From Chromatiales bacterium (GTDB lineage Bacteria > Pseudomonadota > Gammaproteobacteria > Poriferisulfidales > Oxydemutatoraceae): DNA of 64,000 nucleotides. This document shows, piece after piece, positions 39,071-47,268 of the stretch (positions within the stretch are counted from its first letter, which is position 1; each line of letters opens with the position of its first letter). A program made the translations under genes and the position numbers. The notes beneath the pieces are model-generated. The model was given only the letters and a program-made list of their open reading frames with translations, was not told where the DNA came from and made no database searches. The DNA lies in contig JACONC010000002.1 of the NCBI GenBank assembly GCA_014323925.1, positions 153,354-217,353 of the forward strand. Direction: 5' to 3'.

Positions 39071-40840
39071 ATGGCGAATTCAACTTTCACCCCTAATTTT
39101 ATAGAGGATCTGCTGGCTCGAACCAACATCGTCTCATTAATCAACCGTTATATACCGACGCCGCTGAAAAAATCAGGCCGGTCATATATGGCTTGTTGCC
39201 CTTTTCATAATGAGAAAACTCCTTCCTTTTCGGTTTCCTTAGAAAAAGGGCTTTATTACTGTTTCGGTTGTCATGCATCGGGGAACGCAATTAAGTTTTT
39301 AACCGAACACCAACGCATGACTTTCCCTGAGGCGGTCGAAGAACTGGCACATCAGGCTGGTATTGAAGTGCCTCGGCAAGACACTCGCGTGTCAACCAAG
39401 GAGCAAAAAATGTTTGAACAGATGCGCGCAGTCATGGATAAGGTGTGCGAATTCTATCGAGCTCAGCTAAAGCAAGATAGCGTAGCAGCAGCCTACCTAA
39501 AACAACGCGGCATCGCATCAGAAACAGCGACCGATTTTGCTATCGGCTATGCGCCTGCCACTCCTCACTTAAGGCAATGTTTGACATCGGCATACAACGA
39601 GAAGCTATTGCACAATGTTGGTCTAATCGCAAAAGGTAGTAGCGGTTATTATGAAAAATTTAGAGATCGCTTGATGTTCCCAATACGCGATCGACGCGGC
39701 AATACTATCGCATTCGGTGGTCGTTTATTAGAGAGAAAAAAAACAACATCAAACAGTGCACAAAGCAAGTCTCCTAAATATATGAATTCTCCAGAAACCC
39801 CGCTATTCAAAAAGAGAAATACACTATACGGTGTCCACGAGTTGAAAAAAGTCCGCGACCTGAGTTCTTTGCTATTCGTTGAAGGTTATATGGACGCAGT
39901 ATCCTTGGCTCAGCACGGTGTACGCAATGTGGTCGCAACTCTAGGTACTGCGACTTCTCAAACCCATATCCGCATAGCTCTGCGCTTTAGCCATAATCTG
40001 ATATTCTGCTTTGACGGCGACAACGCTGGCAGACGGGCGGCGGTTGCCGCCGTAGAGCAAGCACTCCCTGCTTTCACTGATGGTTGCAATATCAGTTTTA
40101 TGTTTCTACCACCTGGCGAAGACCCTGATAGCTATATAAGACAGCACGACTATCAAGAATTTAATAAACTCGCTCAACAAGCGATGCCGCTGGCAGACTT
40201 TTTATTTGAACACCACGCGCAAGGGCTGGATTTGAGCAACCCCGCGCACGCAACTCGCTATGCCAAAACAGTCAGACCACTGATAATGAAATTACCCAAA
40301 GGCGTATTCCAAGAATTGATGTTCAATCGGCTAGCACAGCAAATCAATTTAGATGTAGATAAATTAAGAACCGACTATGCAGCTCCAAAGTCTCGTCCTA
40401 GACCCACAACACGCGTTAGGAGCGGTAAGGAGATTCTCTATTCGACAATCACTGTGGCATTACGACTACTGTTGGAGAAGCCATCGTTAGTAAAGCATGC
40501 GCCGGCTACCGATAAAATACGCACCTTGCAAAAATCAGGTGCCGAATTATTGGCTGATGTGGTAGATTGCATAAAGCATAAAAAACTGTCTAGCACTGCC
40601 GGAATTATTGAGTATTTTCGCGAAAGCCCGCATCAAGAGAGTTTAAGCCGCTTGCTCTTAACACACGACGCCTCAACTGCCGATACCGAGATAGAGTTTA
40701 GCGATGCAATGCGACAACTAGAAATAGAAGTAACCGAACAAAAAATTGAACAGCTGCAACAGCAATTATTAACTGACGATAACGGACAAGTAGAAATTAA
40801 CGAGTTACTCAAACATCTGCATCAATTAAAGAACAGATAG
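39071..40840 (+). CDS. dnaG: DNA primase DnaG
   Basis: The 589-residue protein has the CHC2 zinc finger (CCPFHNEKTPSFSV, CFGCHASGN), the EGYMDAVSLAQHG TOPRIM acidic motif and FCFDGDNAGRRAA (DxD-like metal site). The C-terminal helicase-binding region is weakly conserved, and the total length fits the family. It makes RNA primers at replication forks. It follows gltB rather than rpsU, and rpoD does not follow, so the usual rpsU-dnaG-rpoD operon is not kept here. Confidence 0.97.
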   Translation: MANSTFTPNFIEDLLARTNIVSLINRYIPTPLKKSGRSYMACCPFHNEKTPSFSVSLEKGLYYCFGCHASGNAIKFLTEHQRMTFPEAVEELAHQAGIEVPRQDTRVSTKEQKMFEQMRAVMDKVCEFYRAQLKQDSVAAAYLKQRGIASETATDFAIGYAPATPHLRQCLTSAYNEKLLHNVGLIAKGSSGYYEKFRDRLMFPIRDRRGNTIAFGGRLLERKKTTSNSAQSKSPKYMNSPETPLFKKRNTLYGVHELKKVRDLSSLLFVEGYMDAVSLAQHGVRNVVATLGTATSQTHIRIALRFSHNLIFCFDGDNAGRRAAVAAVEQALPAFTDGCNISFMFLPPGEDPDSYIRQHDYQEFNKLAQQAMPLADFLFEHHAQGLDLSNPAHATRYAKTVRPLIMKLPKGVFQELMFNRLAQQINLDVDKLRTDYAAPKSRPRPTTRVRSGKEILYSTITVALRLLLEKPSLVKHAPATDKIRTLQKSGAELLADVVDCIKHKKLSSTAGIIEYFRESPHQESLSRLLLTHDASTADTEIEFSDAMRQLEIEVTEQKIEQLQQQLLTDDNGQVEINELLKHLHQLKNR

Positions 40841-40895
40841 CACGCCTACACTGACCCCTGCATAACAAACCAGACGCAATAGTGCGCACTGAGGG

Positions 40896-41807
40896 TTACT
40901 TCTTATTAGTGCCTCGCTTATGTGCTCTTGGGTGCGCTTGGTCGTAGACTTTTGCCAGATGTTGAAAATCCAAGTGCGTATATATTTGTGTCGTGCTGAT
41001 ATCGGCGTGCCCTAGTAACTCTTGCACCGCTCGTAAATCACCTGAGGACTCAAGTATGTGCGTTGCAAAAGAGTGGCGCAATTTATGAGGATGCACATGT
41101 TGGAGCATACCTTGAGAGCGGGCAAATTGCTCAAGACGCAACTGCACGCTTCGGGCACCAAGGCGGTTGCCATTGCGGCTCAAGAACAGGGCCTTTCCGT
41201 CGCTACCACGCATCGTTCCGCGTATTTTCAACCATCGTTCTATTGCTTCAATTGCCCGACCACCGACCGGCACCTCTCGCTCTTTATTTCCTTTACCAAT
41301 TACGCGTATCATCCCACTGCGCATATCTATGCTATCTAGATTCACTGATACCAATTCCGACAAACGTAAACCCGAAGAATAAATTAACTCTATCATTGCT
41401 ATATCCCTGATGAGTAGTGGCGAGACATCGGCAGGCGTTTTATTCAACAGCTGTGCAACCTGGTCAACGCCGAGCGTGTTCGGTAATTTCTTTTCATCGC
41501 GAGGTGGCTTAACATTGGTAAACGGATAATTACACACATAAGCCTGTTCTTTACAATACTTAAAAAAACTTCGTAAAGACGACAGGGTGCGGGCTAAAGT
41601 TTTGCCTTTGATACCAGAAGTGTGCTGCGACGAGATATAATTCAATACCTCAGCTTCCTCCAGCTTGCTCCAATTCCCTCCATTTTGCGATATGTATGCT
41701 AAAAAGCGCAGTATATCGCGGCGGTAATTGCTAACCGTATGATTTGAATAATTGCGCTCTGCTTTTAGTGCTGAGAGGAACTCTTCGCAGGCTTGGGTAG
41801 AATCCAT
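40896..41807 (-). CDS. xerC: site-specific tyrosine recombinase XerC
   Basis: ATG 41807 (MDSTQACEEFLSALKAERN) is preceded by AAAAGGA and is preferred to a TTG 24 bases upstream, giving 303 residues. An N-terminal SAM-like core-binding domain is followed by catalytic R (SSGLRLSELV), K (GKGNKEREVP), HxxR (HKLRHSFATH), H (LLGHADIS) and Y (TTQIYTHLDF). With XerD it resolves chromosome dimers at dif. Its 5' end overlaps DUF484 by 43 bases. The dapF-DUF484-xerC order is as in E. coli. Confidence 0.96.
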   Translation of the reverse strand: MDSTQACEEFLSALKAERNYSNHTVSNYRRDILRFLAYISQNGGNWSKLEEAEVLNYISSQHTSGIKGKTLARTLSSLRSFFKYCKEQAYVCNYPFTNVKPPRDEKKLPNTLGVDQVAQLLNKTPADVSPLLIRDIAMIELIYSSGLRLSELVSVNLDSIDMRSGMIRVIGKGNKEREVPVGGRAIEAIERWLKIRGTMRGSDGKALFLSRNGNRLGARSVQLRLEQFARSQGMLQHVHPHKLRHSFATHILESSGDLRAVQELLGHADISTTQIYTHLDFQHLAKVYDQAHPRAHKRGTNKK

Positions 41808-42529
41808 AAATCCTTTTGATATTGCGCACAAGCCGCAATAGATACTGCAATCAACTCACCGAACTGCACCAATAGCATCACTCCCTTGCCAGGAACAAAA
41901 GCATCGGCGCGAGGGCTTCCCAGTAATAAAAGACCTATCTTTTGAGTATTAAACGATAGCGGCATCACCACCGCTGAGCGGATCCGCTTTGAAAAATTAC
42001 CGAATAACGCTTTTTTAATCATCTCGCTGAAAGGACCACAGTCCGGGTTGCCGCTATCAAATAGAGATGCAATTAGCGTTTTCAACAATCGGTCTTCGGC
42101 ATTCACCGGCGATGCTGTCTGCGATAATTCGGCATACGGTGGGAATAGCCGAATGATAATTTGATTAGCCGGAAACTGCGCTCTTAAGGTGTTTACCGCT
42201 TCACAGACCGCCGCTTCCACCTCTCGCTTGAAGAACAATCTTAACGACAAACGATGTAAACAGATACTGAGCTTTTCGTTTTTATCAACGATATTAATCA
42301 GTGTCGCAAGCTGCTGTTCAGTGTTTACAGTGTCCTTTTTCAACGCATCGAATTCGCTACGTATAACTTCCAGTTGCTTTTGCCATAAAGATATTACATT
42401 GCCGTTTTTGTGTGGTAGCGATAGTTCTAGCAATAACTCAGAGTGATCGTTGAAAAAGGATGGGTTTTGGGTTAAAAAGTCAATGGTCTGCTGCGCTGTC
42501 GTGCCTTTAACCTCTTTGTCTGCTACCAT
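41765..42529 (-). CDS. DUF484 family protein (YigA-like)
   Basis: The 254-residue GAF-like protein has an N-terminal TIDFLTQNPSFFNDHSELLLELSLPH-type opening typical of DUF484, a coiled-coil linker (VIRSEFDALKKDTVNTEQQL) and a C-terminal GAF-like half (GLLLLGSPRADAFVPGKG). Function is unknown, but it is nearly always between dapF and xerC. It lies 3 bases after dapF and overlaps xerC, so the three are one operon. Confidence 0.9.
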   Translation of the reverse strand: MVADKEVKGTTAQQTIDFLTQNPSFFNDHSELLLELSLPHKNGNVISLWQKQLEVIRSEFDALKKDTVNTEQQLATLINIVDKNEKLSICLHRLSLRLFFKREVEAAVCEAVNTLRAQFPANQIIIRLFPPYAELSQTASPVNAEDRLLKTLIASLFDSGNPDCGPFSEMIKKALFGNFSKRIRSAVVMPLSFNTQKIGLLLLGSPRADAFVPGKGVMLLVQFGELIAVSIAACAQYQKDLWILPKPAKSSSQH

Positions 42530-42532
42530 AAT

Positions 42533-43393
42533 CTATACCTCTATTCTGTCTTCGTATACTAGTTCAGCCGGCCCCACCAATTCTACTTTGTCTTTGTCAA
42601 ATCGTACCTCAAGCGATCCGCCGACCAGATGTACCAGTATGGTATGCGGCGTGTCGGCGAACCAACCGTGGAGGCGGGCAACCACTGCAATCGCACAAGC
42701 ACCACTACCGCAAGCCTTTGTTTCACCGACCCCGCGCTCGTATACTCGCGCTTGCAACCCAGAGCCACAGACCCTAGCAAAAGATACATTGACACTCTCA
42801 GGGAAACAGCGATGCGCCTGTAATGCTGCACCTATTTCAGCAACCTCTGTCGCTGCAACATCGTTAACCCGGATGACCGCATGCGGATTACCGAACGATA
42901 AAGCACTAAAGCGAAGCTCGTAGCCGGCAATATTCATGGTATATAATTTTTTTTTGGTCTGCTCTCCAACTACCACCAAACCGCTAGGATCAAATGGGAT
43001 ACATTCGGGCTCAAACTCCGCACTCCCCATATCCACTGCGATATGGTTGTCGTTTTGTCTGGTAATTTTCATAATACGCGTAGCACTACGCACGCGTATA
43101 GTTTCCTTATCGGTCAATCCTTTGCTGTGAACAAAGTGTGCTACACAACGGGCGCCATTGCCACACTGTCCGACCTCGCTGCCATCGGCATTAAAAATGC
43201 GATAATCAAAGTCAACATCCGCCACCGAAGGATGATCTACGATTAACAGTTGGTCAAAACCTATACCAGTATGTCTATCCGACCATTGCTGAATGAGTTG
43301 CTTATCCAAATTAAGGCGCGTGGTATGTTCTGTGCCGTTTATCAGCATGAAATCATTACCACTACCGTGCATTTTTGCAAATCCTATATTCAT
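42533..43393 (-). CDS. dapF: diaminopimelate epimerase DapF
   Basis: I start at ATG 43393 (MNIGFAKMHGSGNDFM), the usual N-terminus, rather than at the longer ORF start at 43456. The 286-residue protein has the two catalytic cysteines in GQCGNGARC and TKACGSGACA. It interconverts LL- and meso-diaminopimelate for lysine and peptidoglycan. It is the first gene of the dapF-DUF484-xerC unit. Confidence 0.96.
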   Translation of the reverse strand: MNIGFAKMHGSGNDFMLINGTEHTTRLNLDKQLIQQWSDRHTGIGFDQLLIVDHPSVADVDFDYRIFNADGSEVGQCGNGARCVAHFVHSKGLTDKETIRVRSATRIMKITRQNDNHIAVDMGSAEFEPECIPFDPSGLVVVGEQTKKKLYTMNIAGYELRFSALSFGNPHAVIRVNDVAATEVAEIGAALQAHRCFPESVNVSFARVCGSGLQARVYERGVGETKACGSGACAIAVVARLHGWFADTPHTILVHLVGGSLEVRFDKDKVELVGPAELVYEDRIEV

Positions 43394-43467
43394 AGGACAG
43401 CAATTATATACAATGTTTACCGTTAAACCAAACCACAGGTGCCCACTTGTGTTCAAAGTAAAAATGT
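43394..43467. other. spacer between dapF and the inverted-repeat element
   Basis: Nothing gene-like is seen. The dapF transcript must start here or within the adjacent element. The last four bases (ATGT, 43464-43467) repeat at 43688-43691 after the element. Confidence 0.3.
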
Positions 43468-43687
43468 GGGGCTTTTGAAAAAGTCTCCAACATAAGTAAC
43501 AGTAAACGGCTAATAAAAAAAGAGGTCTTTTATGCAGTCATCCGCTGCAACCTAATCTAGGTAACTCAGTAAATTTTAGCTGAGTAAATTGCTACGACGA
43601 ATTGCCAAGGTTGTGAATTTCATCTTTGTAGAAAACTAACTGAAACGAGAGCAAGAGACAAATTAAAAGCTATTTTTCAACAGCCCC
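43468..43687. mobile_element. 220-base inverted-repeat element (MITE-like or IS remnant)
   Basis: GGGGCTTTTGAAAAA (43468-43482) and the reverse complement of GGGGCTGTTGAAAAA (43673-43687) form terminal inverted repeats matching at 14 of 15 bases. Both are flanked by ATGT (43464-43467 and 43688-43691), consistent with a 4-base target duplication. There is no transposase inside; it holds only AT-rich sequence with a small CTCAG/CTGAG repeat. A third end, ATGT plus GGGGCTGTTGAAAAA, lies at 46460-46478. The IS family is not identified. Confidence 0.6.
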
Positions 43688-43730
43688 ATGTGTCTTTTTA
43701 GTGTAAAATGTGGCATAAATGCCATTCATT

Positions 43731-44474
43731 ATGGAAACACTAGATCAATTTAAAAATATACTGTAAAAACGAATGGAGGGGTGCTCGCTTACTGGAACAG
43801 CTGTAGCAATGGGTCTTCCCAGAGACGCTATACGAAGCGTACTAATGGGGCATGATTCTAAACTCTCTAGAGTGATAGAAATATCAAAAGCCCTTGGGTT
43901 AGAATTTTATCTTAAGCAAGAATCCTCTGACGATAAGAATACACAAGAAATGCTGGAGGAAATTCTATCGCTTCTTCGTAATAAAAATAAAATATCAGAA
44001 GCGATAGCCCCATACGATATTCAAGAATTAGACCCTGAGACCATACTAGAACACGATGGAGCACATAGCACCAAAAATCACTTGCCGATTATTGAAGTAG
44101 ATGCAGCGGCTGGTGCTGGCGCATTCAACGAACAAGAAAATATAATAAGCTATATTGCATTTCGACCTGACTGGTTGAATAAACACGGGTTAAAACCTAA
44201 TTCGTGCGCAATTATTCGTGTTAGAGGCGACTCTATGGAACCCACGTTTTTTAACAAAAGCGTCGTGTTGGTAGACCGCAACCGCCGTCGGCGACACGCC
44301 GGTCATGTCTACGTTATCCGAACAGAAGATGGCTTAGTGGTGAAACGCTTAGGTAAAGATAGCGAAGGCAACTGGCTGTTGGTGAGCGACAACTCAGAAT
44401 GGAAGGATGCCCCGCTTCCGCCCAACGCAGAGATTATCGGCGAAGTCCGATGGACAGCCAAAACCCTAAAATAA
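43731..44474 (+). pseudogene. S24-family repressor (LexA/CI-like) with early in-frame stop
   Basis: The frame begins ATG 43731 (METLDQFKNIL), meets TAA at 43764-43766 and continues in the same frame KRMEGCSLTGTAVAMGLPRD, which looks like the second part of one N-terminal helix-turn-helix. Translation could restart at ATG 43773, giving 233 residues. The C-terminal S24 domain has an Ala-Gly cleavage region (AAAGAGAF), Ser154 in RGDSMEPTF and Lys191 in LVVKRLGK (restart numbering), so the autoprotease part looks intact. It may be a phage-type repressor remnant or a still-functional shortened protein. Confidence 0.75.
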
Positions 44475-44501
44475 TTTATATAAAGTCTTACTAAAAAATA
44501 G

Positions 44502-45245
44502 ATGGAACGCGGCACTAGTATCAAATTAGAATGTCCACATTGCATGAGCAAATGCCAATTCCAGGCGTGGGCGTACATCATTTTAAATAGCTTTATGAAA
44601 ACAGTGAATGAGCGTTATGCTTTGCTTCCAGTCTCAAAAGACGGGATGCTTAATATTGGCAATGAGACGGTCGAAATAGGCAAATACTTACCTAATGGAG
44701 AATTAATTCATGAGGCATATATATGCACACATTGTAATGGGATCATTATAGTCAGGTGGTCGAGGACTAAGTCTCGCGGAGGTTATGAATACTATCACCA
44801 CTTTCCAAGAGAAAGGAGCTTTAGCCCCAAAGTAGATCTAAAAGTCATCCCAAATAAAGAAACACAAAATGATTTTCAGGAGGCTATAGATTGCTACAAC
44901 AGCGGGTTTTGGAAAGCCAGCATGATAATGTCTCGCAGAACTATTGAACAACAATTACTTAAAGGAAGTGAAAACCTCAAAAGTGGCTTAGGAAAAAGAA
45001 TAGACATAGCTAACATTTCTGATCAACTTAGAAAAATGTTCAATATCATAAGAAAGTATGGCAATCATGGCGCACACCCTGATAACCGTCTGTACGATGA
45101 GAATGGACAGCCAATAGATAGAAATAAACAAAAGGAAATTGCTAAAATCAGCCTGCTTTTTTTGGATCATTTCTTCAGCGATCAATATGAAATACCCAAA
45201 CAATTAGGCGAGCAAGCCAAACAACTTGAAAATAAGCCGGATTAG
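44502..45245 (+). CDS. DUF4145-domain protein
   Basis: The 247-residue protein has an N-terminal CPHC (LECPHCMSKC) and later CTHCNG, a possible zinc ribbon. The C-terminal DUF4145 domain contains DCYNSGFWKASMIMSRRTIE, LKSGLGKRI and IRKYGNHGAHPDN. DUF4145 proteins are frequent beside restriction and other defence genes; no biochemical role is established for this one. It starts 27 bases after the repressor gene on the same strand and precedes a conserved hypothetical. Confidence 0.75.
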   Translation: MERGTSIKLECPHCMSKCQFQAWAYIILNSFMKTVNERYALLPVSKDGMLNIGNETVEIGKYLPNGELIHEAYICTHCNGIIIVRWSRTKSRGGYEYYHHFPRERSFSPKVDLKVIPNKETQNDFQEAIDCYNSGFWKASMIMSRRTIEQQLLKGSENLKSGLGKRIDIANISDQLRKMFNIIRKYGNHGAHPDNRLYDENGQPIDRNKQKEIAKISLLFLDHFFSDQYEIPKQLGEQAKQLENKPD

Positions 45246-45296
45246 TCTCACATTTGGTTGTACTGAAAATTAGGGAATAAAACCAAGAAAATCATA

Positions 45297-45335
45297 TATA
45301 CTAGGCAAAACCAGCGTAATTGCTGGTTCAGTATA
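45297..45335. promoter_or_regulatory. nested inverted repeat upstream of the 308-residue hypothetical
   Basis: AACCAGC (45309-45315) and GCTGGTT (45322-45328) make a perfect 7-bp stem with a 6-base loop. It is nested in TATACT (45297-45302) and AGTATA (45330-45335). It ends 8 bases before ATG 45344 and could be an operator or a translation-blocking hairpin; a terminator for the DUF4145 gene is also possible, though only a short T-run follows. Confidence 0.45.
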
Positions 45336-45343
45336 CTTTAATA

Positions 45344-46270
45344 ATGATGGAACTAAATAAAGAGCACGTCCGCATTCGTTACAACGGGCCTGCAGTGCAG
45401 AGCCATTATATTGATGTAGCCGACCTTGGTTCCTCGCTAATAGCACTGGGCACCTTGTGCGGAATGGCAAACACGCGGGCCAATGGCGAGGGCATATCAA
45501 CCAAAGCTATGGTTAGTGCTAACACTGATCAGAAGTGTTTTGAACTTGATTTGTGTCTTTATTGCTTATCTGTCTATGCCCACGTGAAAACACTTTTAGG
45601 TCCTAACGATATAGCAACAGCTAAGGAAATATTTAAATGGTTAGGAATGTTAAGAGGGTCACCCAAGGACATATGGGGTCTATTCCAGGTAGCCGCTTAC
45701 ATTGGGAATAGAGAGATAACCCATAAAGAGGAAACCACAAGAAACAATCAAAAGTTAATAGAGCTCAGGGTCAAAGGGAATAATAATACCATATATCTAG
45801 CGTTGCCCACGGATGAATTAATGAAAGAACCGAAAGCAATACAAAACATGCAACGCATTGCAGAGCCGGTTGCCTCAGGAGACTATGATAATCTTGAGTT
45901 TGAATCTCAAAGAGGCTCTAGTGTAAAAATCACAGCTGAGGATGCAAGGAATATTTTAGAATATAGCAATCCGCATGAAACAGAAAAAACCAAAACGATT
46001 ATTACAGGGCTTATAGTTTATGGACCTGTTTACACAAAGGATGCGAAAATATGGAAGTTTTCATACGGAGATGCCCGTGTGTCTGTGGATATTAGCGAAA
46101 CTGATATTGCACAGCAAACGATGAATAGAGGAGGCACACGCATAGGTGATGAATACAAAGTGGAATTAGAGATAAGACAAGAACTCACGCTAAGCGGAAG
46201 ACATAGCTACCATTATAAAATCCTTAAGGTTATCGAATTCAGGGAAGGACCCAAGCAACCTACCATATAG
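45344..46270 (+). CDS. conserved hypothetical protein
   Basis: I start at ATG 45344 (MMELNKEHVRIRYNGPAVQS), giving 308 residues; an earlier start at 45320 would include the hairpin. Visible parts are an N-terminal VRIRYNGPAV...DVADLGSSLIALGTLCGMAN segment, a hydrophobic middle (KEIFKWLGMLRGSPKDIWGLF) and a C-terminal beta-rich part (IWKFSYGDARVSVDIS, YKVELEIRQE). From memory it resembles a widespread family of unknown proteins with an RYDGPAL...ALLALG.L...AN start. No signal peptide or catalytic motif is evident, and I assign no function. Confidence 0.75.
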   Translation: MMELNKEHVRIRYNGPAVQSHYIDVADLGSSLIALGTLCGMANTRANGEGISTKAMVSANTDQKCFELDLCLYCLSVYAHVKTLLGPNDIATAKEIFKWLGMLRGSPKDIWGLFQVAAYIGNREITHKEETTRNNQKLIELRVKGNNNTIYLALPTDELMKEPKAIQNMQRIAEPVASGDYDNLEFESQRGSSVKITAEDARNILEYSNPHETEKTKTIITGLIVYGPVYTKDAKIWKFSYGDARVSVDISETDIAQQTMNRGGTRIGDEYKVELEIRQELTLSGRHSYHYKILKVIEFREGPKQPTI

Positions 46271-46738
46271 ATAATCCCTGGTATTTCAGTAGCTACCCGT
46301 CGAAACTAACCTGACTTAGTGGGCGGACATTTCGCCCCTTTCCAAACCTTATTCAAAGTCGCACAATGCGACTGACCTGATACCGCCTAATTCAATGCTA
46401 TAATCCCAACCTATCATCGTCTCTCACTTTCAGAACGTTGTTGTCAACCCAAGGTAGAAATGTGGGGCTGTTGAAAAAGTAGGCTTTATCCTCTGAAGCA
46501 ATACCGGGATGAAAAATGTTGATGTGAACCAAAATCTTATCCAGTTAAAATAAAAATCTAAAGTAGCCGATAACCTCTTTAGGTTTTGGGTTATCCCAAT
46601 TAGGAGTGCTTGTATATGCATCTTCTCTAAACCTCTATATTGTATAGTGCCACATACCAACCGCGCATCAATGTTGCTCTCCGTGCTAAAATAAAGCACT
46701 TTAGGGTTGCTGATAATAGAGGAACACGGAGAAAAATT
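46271..46738. other. 468-base non-coding stretch at the end of the second island
   Basis: No gene is recognised. It holds GGCGGACATTTC (46322-46333, also near the leuA/nuclease island edge), hairpins GGGCG...CGCCC (46321-46337) and GTCGCA-CAA-TGCGAC (46358-46372), and the single IS-like end ATGT plus GGGGCTGTTGAAAAA (46460-46478). A GATAACC/GGTTATC inverted repeat lies near 46569-46596. The hisI promoter must lie in the last part. Confidence 0.4.
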
Positions 46739-47224
46739 ATGACTGATGCACAAGACTACATATTTACTGAGCGCAAAAGCGTAGAACAGGTTGAAGAGGG
46801 TACTGATCTGTCGCCGAAATTTAATGCCGATGGCTTACTACCAGTCGTCACCAGCGACTACAAAAGCGGTAAGATACTGATGCACGGATACATGAATAAA
46901 GAAGCGTTGCTAAAGACGATTAAACACGGTGAAGCGTATTATTGGAGTCGCAGTCGTGAATGTCTATGGCACAAAGGCGATGTTAGCGGGCTTATTCAAA
47001 AAGTCAAACAATTGCTGATTGATGATGACCAAGACGCACTGTGGATGCGCGTAGAGGTCGTCGGTGATGCAAGCTGTCATGTCGGTTATCGCTCGTGCTT
47101 TTATAGGGAAATACCTATAGGTGCCGATATACCCCAAAAACCGAAATTACGGTTTATCGAAAAAAACAAAGCGTTTGACCCCGACGAAGTCTATCGCGGC
47201 CAACCCAACCCGACCGTTTTATAA
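46739..47224 (+). CDS. hisI: phosphoribosyl-AMP cyclohydrolase HisI
   Basis: I choose ATG 46739 (MTDAQDYIFTERKS) with GGAG upstream, giving 161 residues; the long ORF from 46640 lacks support. The core has HGYMNKEALLKTIKHGEAYY, WSRSRECLWHKGDVSG and a C-terminal DASCHVGYRSCFYR with the zinc-binding Cys/His. It opens the purine ring of PR-AMP in histidine synthesis. It is not fused to HisE, and other his genes are not adjacent. Confidence 0.93.
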   Translation: MTDAQDYIFTERKSVEQVEEGTDLSPKFNADGLLPVVTSDYKSGKILMHGYMNKEALLKTIKHGEAYYWSRSRECLWHKGDVSGLIQKVKQLLIDDDQDALWMRVEVVGDASCHVGYRSCFYREIPIGADIPQKPKLRFIEKNKAFDPDEVYRGQPNPTVL

Positions 47225-47268
47225 TCGCACAGGATTGCCTCACAGTTTAGTGGCACATCGAGTTGCCG

